The position numbers were made by a program, and so were the translations under genes. The notes under the pieces were generated by a model. It saw nothing but the letters and a program-made list of their open reading frames with translations. It had not been told where the DNA came from and searched no databases. Shown here in pieces: positions 8,317-16,662 of a stretch of DNA of 64,000 bases (within the stretch, counting starts at the first letter, position 1; every line of letters begins with the position of its first letter). Source of the stretch: Arcicella rigui. GTDB lineage: Bacteria > Bacteroidota > Bacteroidia > Cytophagales > Spirosomataceae. The DNA is taken from contig NZ_JAYFUM010000003.1 of NCBI RefSeq assembly GCF_034929435.1, positions 1 to 64,000 of the forward strand. Direction: 5' to 3'.

Positions 8317-8769
8317 TCAAAGAGCGGGATTTTGCTTTACATCATTGAGTATTTGTGTTATTTTTTTAGCATAAAACTGTGGGTCAGTCTTGAAAAACAA
8401 CACTAAGTCATCAGTTTGTTTAATCCTAAATTGATACTTTGTGTCATCATACAAATAAAGTGTATATGAATTATTAAAAACACTTGTCATTTCAATTTTT
8501 TTAAATTGATTAACAGATACTTTTCGTGTAGTATAAATATTTTGAATATGCAAAAAACCATTCTCATACCAAATGTTCCACATTTTGGCACTTGCTTTAT
8601 TTATCATTATGATAATAAATAATATTAAAATAACAACATACAGCCCATTTAGGGTAAATGAGGAAAACATTATACCTGTAGAAACTATTAAAAATAATAG
8701 TGTAAAAGTCCAAGTCATAACTTGTGAAACTTTTATATCATATCTGCTAATTTCAATTTTATTACTCAT
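8317..8769 (-). CDS. Small two-helix membrane protein of cassette 1 (immunity-like, unassigned)
   Basis: I do not recognise this family. From ATG at 8769 it is 150 aa: a polar N-terminus (about 1-14), two hydrophobic segments (about 15-55) and a cytoplasmic-type beta-rich C-terminal half resembling a PH-like fold. A start 25 codons upstream is possible but would run through the preceding ORF remnant. The upstream remnant's TAA overlaps this ATG, a coupling typical of toxin/immunity or other two-gene cassettes. The base composition is more AT-rich than the core genes. The immunity role is inferred from layout only. Confidence 0.6.
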   Translation of the reverse strand: MSNKIEISRYDIKVSQVMTWTFTLLFLIVSTGIMFSSFTLNGLYVVILILFIIIMINKASAKMWNIWYENGFLHIQNIYTTRKVSVNQFKKIEMTSVFNNSYTLYLYDDTKYQFRIKQTDDLVLFFKTDPQFYAKKITQILNDVKQNPAL

Positions 8770-8861
8770 CTTTTTTAGTATAAGTTGCTCTAATTCCAAT
8801 ACTTGCATCAAACGAAAAGGTGAATGGTGTGCATATTTTAGCACCAGTCCTTGCAGCTTCC
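8762..8861 (-). pseudogene. 5'-truncated ORF end, cassette 1
   Basis: An open frame with no start codon enters from the 192 bp element and encodes about 33 residues ending FDASIGIRATYTKKDE, with its TAA overlapping the ATG of the small membrane-protein gene. The in-frame stop upstream lies within the element, so it is the tail of a larger gene whose body is missing. The identity of the parent gene is unknown; a Rhs/polymorphic-toxin tip is one possibility. Confidence 0.5.
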
Positions 8862-9051
8862 CTCGCTTGGCGTAGTGTTCCTACACTACGTCAGAGTGAA
8901 CTGCAATGTTACATTGCAAAAATGCAGAGCATTTTATAATTATTCTCAAGCTGTGTATGTATGTACTTATTCTATCAGTCTCAGACTAAGCGTTGCCTTC
9001 TAAGAAGGTCTGACACACTGACGTAGTGAAAAACACTACGCCAAGCGAGGG
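8860..9051. mobile_element. 192 bp palindromic element, copy 2
   Basis: Same length, orientation and ends as copy 1, with only a few substitutions in the central part (TATGTATGTACTT, CAGTCTCAGAC). It cuts the cassette 1 ORF tail at its 5' side. Confidence 0.8.
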
Positions 9052-9372
9052 TACAAGTGACTCTTCGCCTAACACTCCCTTATGAAATACTATCGCATTT
9101 TGCCAATCATGAGATTGGCGAACACAACGACGTAGTGAAAACACTACGCCGAGCGAGGGATAGTTTTACCTTTTTGTGATTCGATTTTTGTTTCATCTCT
9201 CACCAGTATTTTAGATAAGTAAAATGAAAACAAAGTAGGATAGTCTAAAAATAAAATACTCTTCCTAACGAAGTTTATGCTCTAAAAAAGTAAAACATAA
9301 CCTATCAAATATTGACTTGACTACTATCGCAACGGCGAACAGTCGCTATGCCACGCTACGCCACGAAATTGG
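9052..9372. other. Gap with a partial palindromic element
   Basis: No gene was seen in these 320 bp. 9102-9159 is a shortened relative of the 192 bp element: palindrome GCCAATC-ATGA-GATTGGC, then the terminal hairpin CGTAGTG-AAAA-CACTACG and GCCGAGCGAGGG. The segment 9346-9368 holds degenerate CTACGCCACG words. Confidence 0.6.
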
Positions 9373-9480
9373 AAATATCAATAGTTTTACGGCTTTTGCT
9401 CTTTGTTTTCAAAGGTAAAAATATCGGTTGTTTGACTTTTGTGCAAAAATCGTTTTTTGTGGGTCGCTACGCCGAGCGGG
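9373..9480. repeat. 108 bp repeat, copy c
   Basis: Third copy of the repeat at 8110-8292: AAATATCAATAGTTTTACGG, CTTTTGCTCTTTGTTTTC, ATCGGTTGTTTGACTTTTG, then GGGTCGCTACGCCGAGCGGG. It lies directly 3' of the cassette 2 small gene, as copies a and b lie 3' of the cassette 1 small gene. Confidence 0.85.
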
Positions 9481-9492
9481 GGGGAAAAAACG

Positions 9493-9789
9493 TTATTTAG
9501 CAATATATTTAACTTTATATTTACCATCTAAGTCAGATAAAAAAAGAGTTTCATTGAAACAGAAAATAATTTTACAATGTGGTTTCCCATTAAGATATAT
9601 GGTATTCTCTTTTATAAAATCATTATCATCTGGTTTTGGGAAAAAAATAAAATCACCTATTTCACTTCCTTGTGTGGCTTGCCATCTATGAGAAATGATA
9701 TAATAGTTTGAATTCCAATATAATGTGTATCCAAATAAAGTGGTTAATATTACAAAGAATATTATTTTAGGTTTCGTTATTTTTTTCAT
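9493..9789 (-). CDS. Small membrane-anchored protein of cassette 2 (immunity-like, unassigned)
   Basis: 98 aa protein of unknown family. Lysines at the N-terminus and a hydrophobic segment (about 9-24) form a signal anchor; the rest is a soluble, aromatic-rich domain with two cysteines (Cys71, Cys76). Its ATG overlaps the TGA of the upstream truncated ORF (ATGA junction), implying translational coupling. Size, composition and coupling resemble immunity genes of contact-dependent toxins, but no sequence signature proves this. Confidence 0.6.
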   Translation of the reverse strand: MKKITKPKIIFFVILTTLFGYTLYWNSNYYIISHRWQATQGSEIGDFIFFPKPDDNDFIKENTIYLNGKPHCKIIFCFNETLFLSDLDGKYKVKYIAK

Positions 9790-10262
9790 TTTTTCTTACC
9801 TTTTTGATAAATTGGGCTTCCATTTGAATTTGTTGTCCCTCTTCCGTTTCGACTTACTCGAATAGGATTAGCAGGGGTTGATTGCCAACTGCCAAACATT
9901 CCCAATGGTGGAGCAGAGACCATGTAAGTATTTTGCCCCGAGAAATTTCCATCTCTCATTTCGGATGTTGTCTCTCTATAATCTGTATAAATTGAAGGAT
10001 AACTGGATGAAGATTGACCTATGACATCAACATTTCTAAAATTGGGTTGTGCAGAAAGCCTTGTTGTGAAAGAAGCCCCCTTTGTACCACCAGCATAATT
10101 ATCATTTCCAGTATTACATCCATAAAATCCTGCACTACAACTAACATTCTCAGCCCAATTAAAGTTTATTTTACTCCACCCTTCAAATAATAATTGATAT
10201 TTACCAGAGCCATTATTTAATTGGTCTTGAGAGGTAGGTAGACTACCAATTGGACCATCCCA
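9786..10262 (-). pseudogene. 5'-truncated ORF end with GCNTG module, cassette 2
   Basis: A 158-codon open frame with no start codon runs from the edge of the third 192 bp element to a TGA overlapping the next gene's ATG. The centre reads YGCNTG, then ASFTTRLSA and NVDVIGQSSSSYPSIYTD, a pattern I associate with the Cys-Asn-Thr-Gly modules found at the C-termini of Rhs-type proteins. It ends in a Gly/Asn/Lys-rich tail (YQKGKKK). An in-frame TAG lies within the element, so the N-terminal part is lost, not fused. It is probably a displaced C-terminal tip of a polymorphic toxin; this is an inference. Confidence 0.5.
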
Positions 10263-10446
10263 CCCTCGCTTGGCGTAGTGTTCCTACACTACGTCAGAGT
10301 GAGCTGCAATGTTACATTGCAAAAATGCAGAGCATTTTATAATTATTCTCAAGCTGTGTACTTATTCTATCAGTCGCAGACTAAGCGTTGCCTTCTAAGA
10401 AGGTCTGACACACTGACGTAGTGAAAAACACTACGCCAAGCGAGGG
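10263..10446. mobile_element. 184 bp palindromic element, copy 3
   Basis: Same element and orientation, 8 bp shorter because one GTACGTAT-like internal unit is missing (GCTGTGTACTTATTC). Its left end truncates the cassette 2 ORF. Confidence 0.8.
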
Positions 10447-10462
10447 CGTTGCTGTCGCACAG

Positions 10463-10489
10463 GTTGTTGGTGAAAAAAACACCAACAAC
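10463..10489 (-). terminator. Hairpin terminator after cassette 3
   Basis: Perfect 10 bp stem GTTGTTGGTG/CACCAACAAC with a 7 nt loop that reads as a T run on the minus strand. It lies about 20 bp past the stop of the cassette 3 gene. Confidence 0.55.
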
Positions 10490-10507
10490 GACAAAAATCT
10501 GTCAAAT

Positions 10508-10965
10508 CTAATGAGCACTTGGACCAGATGATGATAAAGTAGTTAGAAGTTTTTCGCCAGTATCAGAAAAATCAAATTGAAGAATACTTTTTTCAAAATT
10601 ACTCTTAAAATAAAGTGCATAGGCAGTTCTTAATCCCATGTCAGCATCTCCAAACTCTTCTCTTCTCACATCAAATTTTACTGAGCCTGTAAATAATTGT
10701 TTTTTTCAAAATACTTACAAAATAGAAGTTTTGAATACTGATTTAATATTTTGTTCTTAATATCTATTTCAATATGTTCTCTATGCAAACTACCTAAAAT
10801 ATTAAGAAAAATCATGCCTCCTGTTAAAAAATCATTTCTCCAGTACATTATAGACACAACAAAACCAATTAATAGAATAATTTTACTCCATAGTGAAAGA
10901 GACTTAGTTATTGTTATTTTTTCAGGGCTGACATTTATGTATATTCCCTCTCCTATTTTTTTCAT
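10508..10965 (-). pseudogene. Frameshifted small membrane protein, cassette 3
   Basis: From ATG at 10965 the intact frame gives 95 aa (hydrophobic segment about 28-60) and stops soon after an A7 tract (complement of the T7 run at 10700-10706). One added A would continue the frame through VKFDVRREEFGDADMGLRT to a TAG at 10508-10510, giving about 152 aa, close to the 150 aa cassette 1 protein, which has the same layout of anchor plus soluble tail. Either it is broken by a one-base slip, or the tract switches length. The short form may still be made. The protein family is unknown. Confidence 0.6.
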
Positions 10966-10971
10966 ACAAGT

Positions 10972-11168
10972 TTAATTTTGTCCTGTAGCGGTTGTTGAAA
11001 CAGTATGTGTTCCTTTACTGCTTAAATCTAAATTTAAATTTGTCGGTTTTTTAATTTTAATGCACCACCTCCACCTTTTACAAGTCCAAAGCTAACGTTT
11101 GTTCCTAATTTTAATTTATTTTTACTTCCTTCTGCAAACCCCTCTAAGCCATTCCCTAATATGCCAAC
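10972..11168 (-). pseudogene. 5'-truncated, frameshifted ORF end, cassette 3
   Basis: A frame entering from the fourth element encodes a Gly-rich stretch (GFAEGSKNKLKL, VKGGGGALKL) and then stops early. Adding one A to the A6 tract (complement of 11047-11052) continues it as PTNLNLDLSSKGTHTVST to a TAA at 10972, 6 bp before the next gene's ATG. So this tail is both 5'-truncated and frameshifted. The parent protein is unknown. Confidence 0.45.
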
Positions 11169-11360
11169 CCCTCGCTTGGCGTAGTGTTCCTACACTACGT
11201 CAGAGTGAACTGCAATGTTACATTGCAAAAATGCAGAGCATTTTATAATTATTCTCAAGCTGTGTACTTATGTACTTATTCTATCAGTCGCAGACTAAGC
11301 GTTGCCTTCTAAGAAGGTCTGACACACTGACGTAGTGAAAAACACTACGCCAAGCGAGGG
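11169..11360. mobile_element. 192 bp palindromic element, copy 4
   Basis: Near-identical to copy 1 and in the same orientation (CCCTCGCTTGG at the left, CCAAGCGAGGG at the right). It forms the right boundary of the cassette island. Confidence 0.8.
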
Positions 11361-11424
11361 ATGACGTTTTAATTAAAAAACAAAGTTTAGCTGTCAATAT
11401 CTTTGGTAACTGAAACAGAAGAAA

Positions 11425-11545
11425 CATTATGTGATGAAAGCTCGCTCCAATTTGGAGGAAGGAAATATTGTGTTGTGAAAGTTCGCTCCAATTTGGAGGG
11501 AAGAAATATTGCGTTGTGAAAGTTCGCTCCAACTTTTAGGAAGGA
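11425..11545. repeat. 41 bp tandem array, right copy (3 units)
   Basis: Three units with 41 bp spacing (anchors 11441, 11482 and 11523), the same motif as at 7672-7868; the last unit is degenerate (CCAACTTTTAGG). It lies immediately 3' of the membrane-protein gene, as the left array lies 3' of that gene's remnant. Confidence 0.9.
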
Positions 11546-11549
11546 AATC

Positions 11550-12338
11550 TTAGAGCTTTCTTTCAATATTTTGTTTAAAAGGATAAAAAGCTTTGCCTTG
11601 TAAAGCTTGTACTAAAGTGAAAACTGCCAGAAAAGTATATAAAATGGCAAGCCCGAAAGTAAGTTTTGTATCTTTTAAGAAATAATAAGAAAGTACGGGA
11701 AGTACCTGTATGGCGTGCATACCGATAAAATGAGCGATGCGTGGGTCGCCAAATTGCTTACTCCAATGCAAAAGTGGAATCCCTTCACCGCCATCTGGAC
11801 CACCGATGGTATGCGTTAATTTTGCTCCCATCACAAAACCTTCAAGAGAAAAAATCACAAAGAGGATGATCCCCAAGCGAATAGACCAAACATAATAATC
11901 AGGTAAATCGGGAAAGTTATTCTTGAAGAATAAAACGCCAATATAGGCAGTATAAAAGCTAATCAAGGTGGCGGCGATTGCCATCATCGAATACAGTACC
12001 GCATACAATGGACTACTTTGATTGAAATGCGACAATTGCCCTCTACTGGCTTGAATTGCAATATAAACGATTTCAAAACCCAATAAAATAATAACTGCCC
12101 AATTGAAGATACTTGTATTGAAAGAAGGTAAGTAAGAACAAAACCAAGCCGTCGTCCAAGCATATAAAAAGATAGAAAATGAAAATTTAAAAGGCTTTAT
12201 CCAAGCACTTACATTAAAGACTTGTGTGTGGCTGATTTTAGATAATACTAAAAAAATCAAAGAAAAAATAAAACATAATAAGCCAAAATAAAATAATGGC
12301 TCATTCTTTATTTTGAGGTTTTCGAGAAAGTACAGCAT
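11550..12338 (-). CDS. Conserved multi-pass membrane protein, function unknown
   Basis: 262 aa integral membrane protein with about seven hydrophobic segments. The most distinctive part is a polar loop near residues 180-210, GGPDGGEGIPLLHWSKQFGD followed by RIAHFIGMHAIQVLP, whose conserved His and Asp residues suggest a metal or cofactor site. I know this as a widespread uncharacterised family but have no function to give. The last 15 codons plus the 3' flank are duplicated at 7872-7919. Confidence 0.7.
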   Translation of the reverse strand: MLYFLENLKIKNEPLFYFGLLCFIFSLIFLVLSKISHTQVFNVSAWIKPFKFSFSIFLYAWTTAWFCSYLPSFNTSIFNWAVIILLGFEIVYIAIQASRGQLSHFNQSSPLYAVLYSMMAIAATLISFYTAYIGVLFFKNNFPDLPDYYVWSIRLGIILFVIFSLEGFVMGAKLTHTIGGPDGGEGIPLLHWSKQFGDPRIAHFIGMHAIQVLPVLSYYFLKDTKLTFGLAILYTFLAVFTLVQALQGKAFYPFKQNIERKL

Positions 12339-12639
12339 CGTAAATTTTTTTTATAAATGGTTAAAAGTGAAACTGATAAAGTTAGTTTTTGTTCAGATTG
12401 TCAATTTCTTAGAAATTTACAAAATTATAGATAGGCAAAAATCCCATTTATTTAAAATATTCCTGCAACGCTTCATTCTTTTTGACGGTCATACTGATAG
12501 TGATTAGAAAAGAAATACATCTTCATTGAACATCAAGCCTGATTTTTCTGAAAAATTCTTCATTCTATTGTTCGATAGTATCTCTCACTTCTGCTTCACA
12601 CAACCATATACTTTATTTAACCAATATAAAAATCCTTTT
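12339..12639. other. Divergent intergenic region
   Basis: About 300 bp between the membrane-protein gene and the divergent Cthe_2159-like lipoprotein gene. It is AT-rich, and no gene, RNA or convincing promoter pair was seen. Confidence 0.35.
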
Positions 12640-14700
12640 ATGATGACTAAGCACAAGTTTATCTATGCCCTTTCCTTGTTAGGAATCTTCTGTGGCATGG
12701 CAGTATTTCAGTCCTGTAAACAAGATGTAGAAGATGAAGTAGTTGAAACGGTTACCGATACTACTGGCACAACTACGGTAGTAGATGGCGACTTTACTAC
12801 CGTTAGTAAAGACACTACCTTCAGCAATTCAGTGGTGATTAAGTACTCTGGCACTTCTGCCACTGTTACTAACACAATGGAAAGTGCAGGCGTAAAAGTA
12901 AGTGTGACCAACGGAAATGTGGTGGTTACTTCTACTACAACTTCTACTGAAGTAAATTATGTGGTGACGGGTTCGGCAACGAATGGTAGCTTGAAAATTT
13001 ATAGTGATTATAAATTTAATCTTGTACTCAACGGTGTAAGTTTGATTAACAGCACTGGACCAGCCATTAATATTCAGTCGGGCAAAAAAGTGACCGTAAA
13101 TGTATTGAGTGGGACTAACAACCGTTTGGTGGATGGCTCAAATTACGCCACAAGTTCAGAAGACCAAAAAGGTACTTTGTTCAGCGAAGGTCAATTGAGT
13201 TTTGAAGGAAGTGGAGCTTTGTCTATCACCGCAAACAACAAACACGCTATCGCTTCTGACGATTATGTAGCCATAAAAAGCGGAACGATAACAGTTACTA
13301 AAACTGTTTCAGACGGAATTCATGCCAACGATTATTTTAAGATGGAAGGTGGAACACTCAACATTACCTCTGCTTCCGACGGTATCGACTGTGAAGAAGG
13401 CTATATTAATATCAGCGGTGGAAATATTACCATAAATAGTGTTGATGATGGCATAACGACATCTTATGAGGGTACAGACACAGCCATTATGCCCTTTATT
13501 TCTATCACAGGCGGTACTATCAATGTAACTACTACTGGCGAGAAAGGAAATGCAATTAAAAGTGTAAGCTATACAACCATCGAAACGTCTGATGCTATTA
13601 CGTTGAGTGTTTCTGGTAAAGGGGCAAAAGGTATCAAAACAAATGGTGATTTTACTTTGTCAGCAGGTACTTTAAAAATCACTACTTCTGGGGCAGCTTA
13701 TTACAATACCACAGATGCCGATATTGCAGCTCCATCAGGTATCAATTGTGATAAGAATTTAATTATCAATGGAGGTACGTTAATCGTTTCAAGTACTGGT
13801 GTTGGAGGAAAAGGAGTTACAGTGGATGGTACGGCAACCATTAATGGAGGAACAAGTACTATTACCACTACTGGAACAACTTTTACTTACAATTCAGCTA
13901 ATACCAGTGAGGCAAAAGGTTTTAAAAGTGATGGTGCTTTTGTGATGAATAAGGGTGAACTGAATATCTCCGCTTCTGATGACGGACTCAAATCAGGTAC
14001 TTCTATTACGTTAAATGATGGAACAATCAACGTGACAAAATCGTATGAGGCGATGGAATCTATTTTTATTACCATTGCAGGAGGAGTTTGTAACCTTACC
14101 GCCACTAACGATGGTATAAATGCAACTTATGGAACAGTATCAGGGGGAACAGAATCAAATGATAATAGCCATTTGAAAGTAACAGGCGGCGTATTGATAG
14201 TGTCAGGTTCTGATGCGATAGATAGTAATGGTAACTTTACTATCAGTGGAGGAGTGGTGATTTGTAATGGAAGCCGTGAGGAAGACATTGATGTAAACGG
14301 CAGTTTCTTAGTGAATGGAGGCACGTTGATGGGAGCAGAACCAGCCAGTAACATGACTAAAGCGATGAGTACAGCTTCCACACAAGTTGGCTTTTTTATG
14401 AAATCAAGTGCCACGGTAGCCACATCTTCTTTATTTCATATTGAAGATGCTTCTGGTAAAGACCTTGCCACATTTAAACCTAAAACTGCTTCTTCTTACT
14501 TCCATTTTTCTCATCCAAGTTTAGCGAAAGGTGCTCAGTATAAAATTTATTATGGTGGAACTTACACAGGAGGTAGTTTTATTGGCAATACATCTGATTG
14601 GGGATTATACACAGGTGGAACGTACTCTAACTCTGGTGCAACCTTAAAATCATCTCCAACGACATCGAGTTCAAGTACTGTTAATACCATTACTTTCTAA
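12640..14700 (+). CDS. Cthe_2159-like carbohydrate-binding domain lipoprotein
   Basis: 686 aa from ATG at 12640; a longer frame exists from a TTG at 12526, but only the 12640 start places a lipoprotein signal at the N-terminus (hydrophobic IYALSLLGIFCGMAVF, lipobox FQSC). The body is a repetitive right-handed beta-helix with units such as DGIHANDYFKMEGGTLNI, DGIDCEEGYINISGG and DGINATYGTVSGG. This matches the Cthe_2159 (PF14262) family, whose founding member binds acidic and cellulosic polysaccharides and calcium. It is probably a surface glycan-binding protein. The C-terminus is Ser/Thr-rich with no T9SS domain. A hairpin terminator follows. Confidence 0.85.
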   Translation: MMTKHKFIYALSLLGIFCGMAVFQSCKQDVEDEVVETVTDTTGTTTVVDGDFTTVSKDTTFSNSVVIKYSGTSATVTNTMESAGVKVSVTNGNVVVTSTTTSTEVNYVVTGSATNGSLKIYSDYKFNLVLNGVSLINSTGPAINIQSGKKVTVNVLSGTNNRLVDGSNYATSSEDQKGTLFSEGQLSFEGSGALSITANNKHAIASDDYVAIKSGTITVTKTVSDGIHANDYFKMEGGTLNITSASDGIDCEEGYINISGGNITINSVDDGITTSYEGTDTAIMPFISITGGTINVTTTGEKGNAIKSVSYTTIETSDAITLSVSGKGAKGIKTNGDFTLSAGTLKITTSGAAYYNTTDADIAAPSGINCDKNLIINGGTLIVSSTGVGGKGVTVDGTATINGGTSTITTTGTTFTYNSANTSEAKGFKSDGAFVMNKGELNISASDDGLKSGTSITLNDGTINVTKSYEAMESIFITIAGGVCNLTATNDGINATYGTVSGGTESNDNSHLKVTGGVLIVSGSDAIDSNGNFTISGGVVICNGSREEDIDVNGSFLVNGGTLMGAEPASNMTKAMSTASTQVGFFMKSSATVATSSLFHIEDASGKDLATFKPKTASSYFHFSHPSLAKGAQYKIYYGGTYTGGSFIGNTSDWGLYTGGTYSNSGATLKSSPTTSSSSTVNTITF

Positions 14701-14750
14701 AAACTTTTTATTATTCGTCCTAATACTGTTTGAAAGTACTTAAAAATAAA

Positions 14751-14784
14751 AAATCCCCTTAGCTTTTTAAAGCTAAGGGGATTT
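14751..14784 (+). terminator. Bidirectional hairpin terminator
   Basis: A near-perfect stem of about 15 bp (AAATCCCCTTAGCTT with its complement ending at 14784) sits between the convergent lipoprotein and alanine dehydrogenase genes, flanked by A/T runs on both sides. Confidence 0.85.
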
Positions 14785-14807
14785 GTATTTCCTTCAATTT
14801 TATTCCT

Positions 14808-14860
14808 AAAGCAAAAAGCCGAAGGCTGATAGCTCATAGCTCAAGGCTCACAACTAAAAA
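14808..14860. repeat. Degenerate AGCTCA/AAGGCT word repeat
   Basis: Short overlapping words (GCCGAAGGCTGATAGCTC, ATAGCTCAAGGCTCAC) directly abut the 3' end of ald. Complementary words (AGCTTTGAGCTATGAGC) occur at 44571-44606. Confidence 0.5.
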
Positions 14861-15973
14861 CTACAATACACTCTCAAGACTTGAAAGCTCCAAGCCCCAA
14901 GCATCAGACACGCCTTTGTAAACAATTTTTCCAGCTACCACATTCAAGCCTTTTTTCAATTCTTCGTTATCCGCACAAGCTTTTTTCCAACCTTTGTTGG
15001 CTAATTGAAGTGCATAAGGTAAAGTAGCGTTTGTCAAAGCCAAAGTAGAAGTATAAGGAACTGCACCAGGCATATTGGCTACACAGTAATGTACAACGCC
15101 ATCAATCACAAAAGTAGGATTTTCGTGTGTTGTTGGCTGACAAGTTTCGATACAACCACCTTGGTCAACTGCAACGTCAACTAAAACTGTTCCTTCACGC
15201 ATTTCTTTCAACATATCACGAGTAATCAAATGTGGTGCTTTTGCTCCCGGAATTAATACCGCTCCGATAATTAAATCAGAAACTTTAATCGCTTCACGAA
15301 CATTATACTCGTTCGACATTACCGTATCAACATTGGCAGGCATCACATCTTCCAGATAACGTAAACGTGGCAAGCTAATATCCATAATCGTTACGTTTGC
15401 TCCTAAACCTGCTGCCATTTTAGCTGCTTGCGTTCCTACGATTCCACCACCTAAAACCAATACATTGGCTGGTTTTACACCTGCTACACCGCCTAATAAA
15501 ATACCTCTTCCGCCCATAGGTTTCTCTAAGTATTTCGCTCCTTCTTGAATTGCCATTCTACCTGCTACTTCCGACATCGGAATTAATAAGGGCAAAGAAC
15601 GGTCAGTTTTCTCAACAGTTTCATAAGCCAAACAAATTGCTTTGCGTTCAATCATTGCATGTGTTAATGGCTCAGAAGAAGCAAAGTGGAAGTAAGTAAA
15701 AAGTAACTGATTTTCTTTGATTAAATTATATTCAGAAGCAATCGGCTCTTTTACTTTGCAAATCATTTCAGCAATGGCATATACTTCTTCGATAGTTGGT
15801 AAGATACTTGCTCCAGCTTTTACATATTCCTCATCCGAAAAACCACTTCCCAAACCCGCTTGTGTTTGGATATAAACAGTATGTCCATTTTTCTTAAATT
15901 CTGCTACACCAGCAGGTGTTAATGCTACACGGTTCTCATTATTCTTAATTTCTTTTGGTACACCGATAATCAT
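14861..15973 (-). CDS. ald: Alanine dehydrogenase
   Basis: NAD-dependent interconversion of L-alanine and pyruvate plus ammonia. From ATG at 15973 it is 370 aa, the normal length, beginning MIIGVPKEIKNNENRVALTP; a frame-compatible ATG at 16021 would add a non-conserved 16-residue extension. The Rossmann motif VLGGGIVGTQAAK is near 170-182, catalytic-site residues lie in KVKEPI and YFHFASS, and the late signature NMPGAVPYTSTLALTNATL is present. It is divergent from an Lrp/AsnC regulator, the usual arrangement for regulated ald genes. Confidence 0.95.
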   Translation of the reverse strand: MIIGVPKEIKNNENRVALTPAGVAEFKKNGHTVYIQTQAGLGSGFSDEEYVKAGASILPTIEEVYAIAEMICKVKEPIASEYNLIKENQLLFTYFHFASSEPLTHAMIERKAICLAYETVEKTDRSLPLLIPMSEVAGRMAIQEGAKYLEKPMGGRGILLGGVAGVKPANVLVLGGGIVGTQAAKMAAGLGANVTIMDISLPRLRYLEDVMPANVDTVMSNEYNVREAIKVSDLIIGAVLIPGAKAPHLITRDMLKEMREGTVLVDVAVDQGGCIETCQPTTHENPTFVIDGVVHYCVANMPGAVPYTSTLALTNATLPYALQLANKGWKKACADNEELKKGLNVVAGKIVYKGVSDAWGLELSSLESVL

Positions 15974-16203
15974 GGCTTTTTGGGGTTTGGGGTTTAAATC
16001 TGCTTTTCTGTTATTAAACATTACACTTCAATAACAGAATCACAGATTGTGTTCGTAAATGAAGTGGATACAAAGTTACTATTACAGGAAATAGTTTTGT
16101 AAATTGTCAATAAATAAGAAATTGTGATATATATTTACATATTGTGCAGTAAAAAATACTGTGTTAATAAATCATTAAGATTCATTAAAGTAATTTTTTC
16201 TTT

Positions 16204-16662
16204 ATGACTTTAGACGGAACAGATTTACGCATTCTTCAATTATTGCAGGAGAATGCTCAATTGACGATAAAAGAAATCTCAAAACAGATTAATTTGTCGA
16301 TGACACCCACCCACGACCGCATCAAAAGGTTGGAACAAGAGGAAATCATTGAGAAGTATGTAACTATTTTGAACAAAAAAAAGCTGGGAAATCCGCTTGT
16401 TGTTTATTGTAGTATTACTTTGGACAAGCAACAGAAAAACCATTTTGAAGAATTTGAGGAGGCAATCAAGCAATTTCCAGAAGTGATAGAGTGCAGTGTA
16501 GTTTCTGGAAGTTATGATTATTTAGTAAAAATCATCGCCAAAAATATGGAGGCTTATAATGAATTCTATCAAAAAAAATTGTCAGCACTTCAAAGTGTAG
16601 CTCACATCAGCAGTTCCTTCGTGATGTCGGAAGTGAAGAATACGACGGTGTTGCCTTTATGA
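16204..16662 (+). CDS. Lrp/AsnC family transcriptional regulator
   Basis: 152 aa with an N-terminal winged helix-turn-helix (about 3-60: LDGTDLRILQLLQENAQ, then IKEISKQINLSMTPTHDRIK) and a C-terminal RAM/AsnC ligand-binding domain (about 66-145, with SGSYDYLVKI). Members sense amino acids and assemble as octamers. It is divergent from ald with 230 bp between starts, so alanine-responsive control of ald, with autoregulation, is the likely role. The binding site was not identified. Confidence 0.93.
   Translation: MTLDGTDLRILQLLQENAQLTIKEISKQINLSMTPTHDRIKRLEQEEIIEKYVTILNKKKLGNPLVVYCSITLDKQQKNHFEEFEEAIKQFPEVIECSVVSGSYDYLVKIIAKNMEAYNEFYQKKLSALQSVAHISSSFVMSEVKNTTVLPL

Noticed and set aside
7918..11360. 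Integron-like cassette array with attC sites
   Set aside because: The layout is similar, but the elements lack the GTTRRRY and RYYYAAC core sites, are longer than most attC sites, and no integrase is visible.
7672..11545. CRISPR array
   Set aside because: The repeats are contiguous without unique spacers, and no cas genes are present.
14861..16021. Longer alanine dehydrogenase from ATG at 16021
   Set aside because: The extra 16 residues are not part of the conserved family start, which begins MIIGVPKE at 15973.
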